Below the pieces are notes generated by a model, which ran no database searches, was not told where the DNA came from, and was given only the letters and a program-made list of their open reading frames with translations. A stretch of 9,975 nucleotides of DNA from Opitutaceae bacterium (GTDB lineage Bacteria; Verrucomicrobiota; Verrucomicrobiia; Opitutales; Opitutaceae): assembly GCA_020847775.1 (NCBI GenBank), contig JADLBI010000217.1:1-9975 (forward strand). Reading direction: 5' to 3'. The first letter of the stretch is position 1, and each line of letters begins with the position of its first letter. Positions 6,562 through 9,975 of the stretch are shown one piece after another. A program made the position numbers and the translations under genes.

Positions 6562-7449
6562 ATGACTTTCAAAATCGGCATCGACGGTGGCGGCACCAAG
6601 ACGGAATTCATCCTCGTGGATGCGTCCGGTGCCAGTGTCGCGCGGCGCACCGCCGCCGGTTGCAGCCCCAGCCTCACCGCTCGCGCGGACATTCACCGGT
6701 TAATCACGGATAATCTGCACGAGCTCATCGCGTCCGCTCAGAACCCGACGATCTCCCACACCGTGCTCTGCATGGCTGGCAGTCGCCTTTTCTGGCGCGA
6801 GTTTGCCACCGAACTACATGGCCTCGGTGTAGTGCATGCGTTTGATGATTCCATTCCGGTGCTTGAACTCGCCACCGGCGGTCAACCCGGCCTCGTGCTG
6901 CACGTCGGCACCGGCTCCTTCGTCGCTGCGCGCGGCCTAGACGGCTCCGCCCACTACGCCGGCGGTTTGGGCTGGCGGTTTGGCGATGGCGGCAGCGCGC
7001 ACGATCTCGGCCGCCGCGCCGTCGCGCGCGCCTTGCTCGAACTGCAAGGCTGGGCCGAGCCCTCCACCCTCGGTCACGCCGTCTGCGATCAGGTGAAATT
7101 GCATGAGACTAACGCCTTGTTGCGGCATTTCTACGCGCCTACCACGCCGCCCGGTGCGGTCGCCGAGCTCGCCCCGCTCGTCACCCAATACGCCGCCGCC
7201 CACTCGCCGGAAGCTGCCGCCATTCTGACCGACTCCGTCCGCGAGCACGCCCAACTCGCGCTCACGGTCAGCCAACGGCTCTTCGGCCTGTCTCCTGTCC
7301 AACCTTTACCCACTGGGCTGAGTGGCGTAATTCTCCAATCGCCACTCGCCCAACGCACCATCGCTGAAAGCCTTGGCTCCGCGCACCAACTCAAGTTTAT
7401 CACCGATCCACCCATCGAAGGCGTCCGCCGCCTGCTTGTTCGGTTATAA
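6562..7449 (+). CDS. BadF/BadG-type N-acetylhexosamine kinase (NAGK-like)
   Basis: A 295-residue ASKHA-fold kinase of the BadF/BadG/BcrA/BcrD family (PF01869), the length of N-acetylglucosamine kinases. Phosphate-1 motif: KIGIDGGGTKTEFILVD (residues 4-20). The catalytic acid region is HAFDDSIPVLELATGG (92-107, Asp95/Asp96). Phosphate-2 motif: LHVGTGSFVAAR (113-124). Next comes GGLGWRFGDGGSAHDLGRRA (134-153), the family's GW-x(2)-GD-x-GS signature, and GLSGVILQSPLA (252-263) is the adenosine region. It is expected to make a 6-phosphate of GlcNAc or a related sugar in the cytoplasm; glucosamine or ManNAc cannot be excluded. The frame is open back to 6532, but those codons lie in the inverted repeat, so ATG 6562 is used. 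No Shine-Dalgarno sequence is present. It precedes the mannosidase by only 4 bp, implying coupled translation. Confidence 0.85.
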   Translation: MTFKIGIDGGGTKTEFILVDASGASVARRTAAGCSPSLTARADIHRLITDNLHELIASAQNPTISHTVLCMAGSRLFWREFATELHGLGVVHAFDDSIPVLELATGGQPGLVLHVGTGSFVAARGLDGSAHYAGGLGWRFGDGGSAHDLGRRAVARALLELQGWAEPSTLGHAVCDQVKLHETNALLRHFYAPTTPPGAVAELAPLVTQYAAAHSPEAAAILTDSVREHAQLALTVSQRLFGLSPVQPLPTGLSGVILQSPLAQRTIAESLGSAHQLKFITDPPIEGVRRLLVRL

Positions 7450-7453
7450 TTTT

Positions 7454-9958
7454 ATGCCCACCCTGGCTCTCGCATCCACTGCCTGGAAATTCCGCGACGC
7501 CACCCAACAATCCACTTGGCGCGCCGCCGTCGTCCCCGGCTGCGTCCACCGCGATCTGCGCCGCCACCAACTGATTCCCGATCCGTTCTTCGGCACCAAC
7601 GAGCTCGACCTGCAATGGATCGAGCAGCGCGATTGGGAATATCGCACCACGTTTACCGTCGCCACCACGTTGCTGCGCGAGGAAGTCGTCGAACTCGTTT
7701 GTGACGGGCTCGACACGCTCTGCACCGTATATCTCAACGGCAAAAAAATCGCCGCCACCGACAATATGTTCGTCACCTGGCGTTGGAATGTGAAGCCGCT
7801 GCTCCAACGCGGACGCAACGAACTGCGTTTCGTCTTCGCCAGCGTCGGCCGCGCCCTGCCCAAAACCCGCCCTGAGCATCAGCCCAAGGAATACAACGAT
7901 TCTGTCGGCCGCTGCTCCGTTTTCCGCAAAGAACAATGCCAGTTCGGTTGGGACTGGGGTCCGCGCTTCGCCACGGCCGGCGTCTGGCGCGATGTGCGCC
8001 TCGAAGCTTGGACCGCCAACCGCCTCGACTCCGTCCGCATCGCGCAGGACCACTCCGCCCGCGACGGCTCCGTCACCCTCGTTTTCACTCCTGAGCTCGC
8101 CCGCCCCGACCGGTTTGTAACGTATTATGTTACAATCTCGCTGGGCGACCAAGTCGTCGCCGAGGTCAGTGGTCGCGCTGCCAATCTAAAATCCGAACTC
8201 CGCAATCCGCAATTATGGTGGCCCAACGGTCACGGCGCGCAGCCGCTTTATTCGGCCGAGGTTCGCGCGGTGGACAAACAGGGCCGCGCCATCGGCACGT
8301 GGTCGCGCCGCATCGGGTTGCGCACCATCGCGCTGGACCGCGCTAAGGACCAATGGGGCGAGTCGTTTCAATTCGTCGTCAACGGCCGGCCGATTTTCGC
8401 CAAGGGAGCCAACTGGATTCCCGCGCACAGCTTCGTCGCCGGGCTTACGCGCGCCGATTACGAGCGCGACTTTGTCTCCGCCGCGCAGGCCAACATGAAC
8501 ATGATGCGCGTGTGGGGTGGCGGCCTCTACGAAAGCGAGGAGTTTTACGACGTGTGCGACGAACTCGGCTTGCTCGTGTGGCAGGACTTCATGTTCGCCT
8601 GCACGCTCTATCCCCGCGACCGCGAGTTTCTGGCCAGCGTCAAACGCGAGGCTACCGACAACATCCGCCGCATCCGCCACCGCGCCTCGCTCGCGCTCTG
8701 GTGCGGCAACAACGAAATCGAGACGCTCAACTGGGACGCGCTCAAGGCCGACCGCAAGTTGCGCAAAAACTACGACGCGATTTTCCACCAGCTGCTCCCT
8801 GCCGCCGTCGCCGCGCACGATGGCGTCACGGCGTATTGGCCAACTTCACCTTATCGCGGTGAAGGCCGCAGCAACGACTACACGATCAAGTCGCTCGGTG
8901 AGATCAGCGGCGACACGCATTTCTGGGACGTGTGGCACGCGCGCCATCCGGTGAAGGACTACGAGAAGTGGCAGTTCCGCTTCGTGTCCGAATTCGGCAT
9001 GCAGAGCTACAGCTCACCCGCGACCAACGCCACGTTTAGCGCAGCGAAGGACAACAACGTCTTCGGGCCGGTGATGGAGAACCACCAGAAGAACACCGCG
9101 GGCAACCAGATCATTCTCGATTACGTTTCGCGGCTCTATTGCTTCCCGAAAAACCAGGACGCGCTCATCTACCTCTCGCAGCTCAACCAGGCGCATTGCA
9201 TGCAGACCGGCGTCGAGCACTACCGGCGCACGATGCCGCGCTGCATGGGCGCGCTCTACTGGCAGCTCAATGATTGCTGGCCCGTCGCCTCGTGGAGTTC
9301 GATCGAGCACACCGGCCGCTGGAAGGCGCTGCACCACGTCGCGCGCCGCTTCTTCGCCCCCGCGCTGGTCAGCGCGCGCGTGCCCGGCGGCGAGACCGCC
9401 ATCATCGGCAATTACCGCCGCAGTTCGGTGGACCGGGTCCATCTCTACACGGTTTATGATCATCCGGAAACCACCGACGGCCTGCTGGTGTGGGATCTGT
9501 TTCACCTCGACGGCCGCATCATCGCTTCGGCGAAAAAGGACGTGCGCCTGCGCTACGGCCAGAGCGTGAAACAACACACGCTTGACCTAAGGAAGCCACT
9601 CGCCGAGCTCGGCCGCGACCACCTCTACCTGCGCATCGCGCTCGAGATCAACGGCCAGCGTGTGAGCGAGGAAACCGTGTTCCTCACGCCGCCGCGCTTC
9701 CTCGATCTACCGCGAGGCCGGACCAGCGTCACTGCGCGCCAGCTCACGCCGACCCAAGTGCTGCTTACGTTCCGCTCCGATGTGTTTCAACACCGCTTCG
9801 CCTTCGACGTGCCCGGCTATGACCACCGCTCGAGCGACAACTACTTCGAGCTCTATCCCGGCGAGCAGAAAGATGCGTTGGTGGAATTCGCGCTTCCCGC
9901 CAAAGCCGCCGCCGTGAAGCGCGCGCTCACTTGGCAATCGCTCGTGGACACGTATTGA
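7454..9958 (+). CDS. Beta-mannosidase, glycoside hydrolase family 2
   Basis: An 834-residue GH2 enzyme that removes terminal beta-linked mannose from oligosaccharides. Domains in order: N-terminal jelly roll (about 1-190, with VPGCVHRDLRRHQLIPDPFFG and NDSVGRCSVFRKEQCQFGWD, both typical of beta-mannosidases), Ig-like sandwich (195-300), TIM barrel (about 300-630), and C-terminal mannosidase Ig domains (640-834). The acid/base is Glu421 in WCGNNEIE and the nucleophile Glu513 in FVSEFGMQ. Other hallmarks are FAKGANWIPAHSF (315-327), MMRVWGGGLYESEEFYD (350-366) and GALYWQLNDCWPVASWSS (599-616). I see no signal peptide, so it should work in the cytoplasm on imported oligosaccharides. ATG 7454 lies 4 bp after the kinase stop; an in-frame TTG at 7373 overlapping the kinase is less likely. 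The gene is complete, ending 17 bp before the window edge. Confidence 0.95.
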   Translation: MPTLALASTAWKFRDATQQSTWRAAVVPGCVHRDLRRHQLIPDPFFGTNELDLQWIEQRDWEYRTTFTVATTLLREEVVELVCDGLDTLCTVYLNGKKIAATDNMFVTWRWNVKPLLQRGRNELRFVFASVGRALPKTRPEHQPKEYNDSVGRCSVFRKEQCQFGWDWGPRFATAGVWRDVRLEAWTANRLDSVRIAQDHSARDGSVTLVFTPELARPDRFVTYYVTISLGDQVVAEVSGRAANLKSELRNPQLWWPNGHGAQPLYSAEVRAVDKQGRAIGTWSRRIGLRTIALDRAKDQWGESFQFVVNGRPIFAKGANWIPAHSFVAGLTRADYERDFVSAAQANMNMMRVWGGGLYESEEFYDVCDELGLLVWQDFMFACTLYPRDREFLASVKREATDNIRRIRHRASLALWCGNNEIETLNWDALKADRKLRKNYDAIFHQLLPAAVAAHDGVTAYWPTSPYRGEGRSNDYTIKSLGEISGDTHFWDVWHARHPVKDYEKWQFRFVSEFGMQSYSSPATNATFSAAKDNNVFGPVMENHQKNTAGNQIILDYVSRLYCFPKNQDALIYLSQLNQAHCMQTGVEHYRRTMPRCMGALYWQLNDCWPVASWSSIEHTGRWKALHHVARRFFAPALVSARVPGGETAIIGNYRRSSVDRVHLYTVYDHPETTDGLLVWDLFHLDGRIIASAKKDVRLRYGQSVKQHTLDLRKPLAELGRDHLYLRIALEINGQRVSEETVFLTPPRFLDLPRGRTSVTARQLTPTQVLLTFRSDVFQHRFAFDVPGYDHRSSDNYFELYPGEQKDALVEFALPAKAAAVKRALTWQSLVDTY
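8115..8135. repeat. 21-bp AT-rich palindrome inside the mannosidase gene
   Basis: TTGTAAC and GTTACAA form a perfect 7-bp inverted pair around GTATTAT, coding for part of RFVTYYVTIS in the Ig-like domain. It stands out as an AT-rich patch in GC-rich coding sequence and could be an internal operator-like site. It may equally be chance. Confidence 0.3.
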
Positions 9959-9975
9959 ATATTGGCGGGGTCCCA

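Noticed and set aside
7445..7450. Perfect TATAAT just before the mannosidase ATG
   Set aside because: It arises from the kinase Leu codon plus TAA stop. No -35 lies at the right distance, and a start site there would fall past the ATG. Co-transcription with the kinase is simpler.
7400..8152. 250-codon minus-strand frame across the kinase-mannosidase junction
   Set aside because: It overlaps two well-supported genes and shows no recognisable family.

Overview
The window is GC-rich, densely coding bacterial chromosome. The most likely source is a member of the Verrucomicrobiota, perhaps Opitutaceae. The clues are a secreted LamG-type protein with a PEP-CTERM sorting tail, an outer-membrane-type DUF481 protein with a verrucomicrobial-style N-terminal extension, an intracellular GH2 beta-mannosidase, a BadF-type sugar kinase, and start codons without clear Shine-Dalgarno sequences. 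This assignment is inference; no rRNA or marker gene is present. I see no tRNA, CRISPR array, transposase, integrase or phage gene.

Layout. (1) 1-969, minus: 5' part of a DUF481/YdiY-like exported protein that runs off the left edge. (2) 1081-1995, plus: RlmI-like SAM-dependent methyltransferase, divergent from the first gene. (3) 1996-2110: convergent intergenic gap with two identical 17-bp palindromes. (4) 2111-4565, minus: a two-gene unit, a secreted S9 prolyl-oligopeptidase-family peptidase followed after 10 bp by a VOC/glyoxalase-fold protein. (5) 4566-4808: a 243-bp divergent gap holding a degenerate copy of the 5' end of the downstream SIS gene. (6) 4809-5600, plus: LamG/PEP-CTERM protein. 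(7) 5680-9958, plus: probable sugar catabolism operon with a UPF0309/COG4821 SIS-domain protein, a BadF/NAGK-type N-acetylhexosamine kinase and a GH2 beta-mannosidase. A 142-bp inverted-repeat element fills the gap between the first two.

How the genes may work together. The last three genes fit intracellular use of a beta-mannoside that also contains an amino sugar. The mannosidase would release terminal beta-mannose, the kinase would phosphorylate the N-acetylhexosamine, and the SIS protein would act on the phosphosugar. Man-beta-1,4-GlcNAc, as in the N-glycan core, is one substrate that would explain both enzymes. No transporter, NagA, NagB or regulator lies in the window, so this remains a hypothesis.

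The signals not explained by the genes are: an 83/87-bp direct repeat flanking the PEP-CTERM gene, whose differences fall mostly in hairpin loops; the twin palindromes between convergent genes; and the CACGAAA-type inverted repeat ending 5 bp before the kinase start codon.
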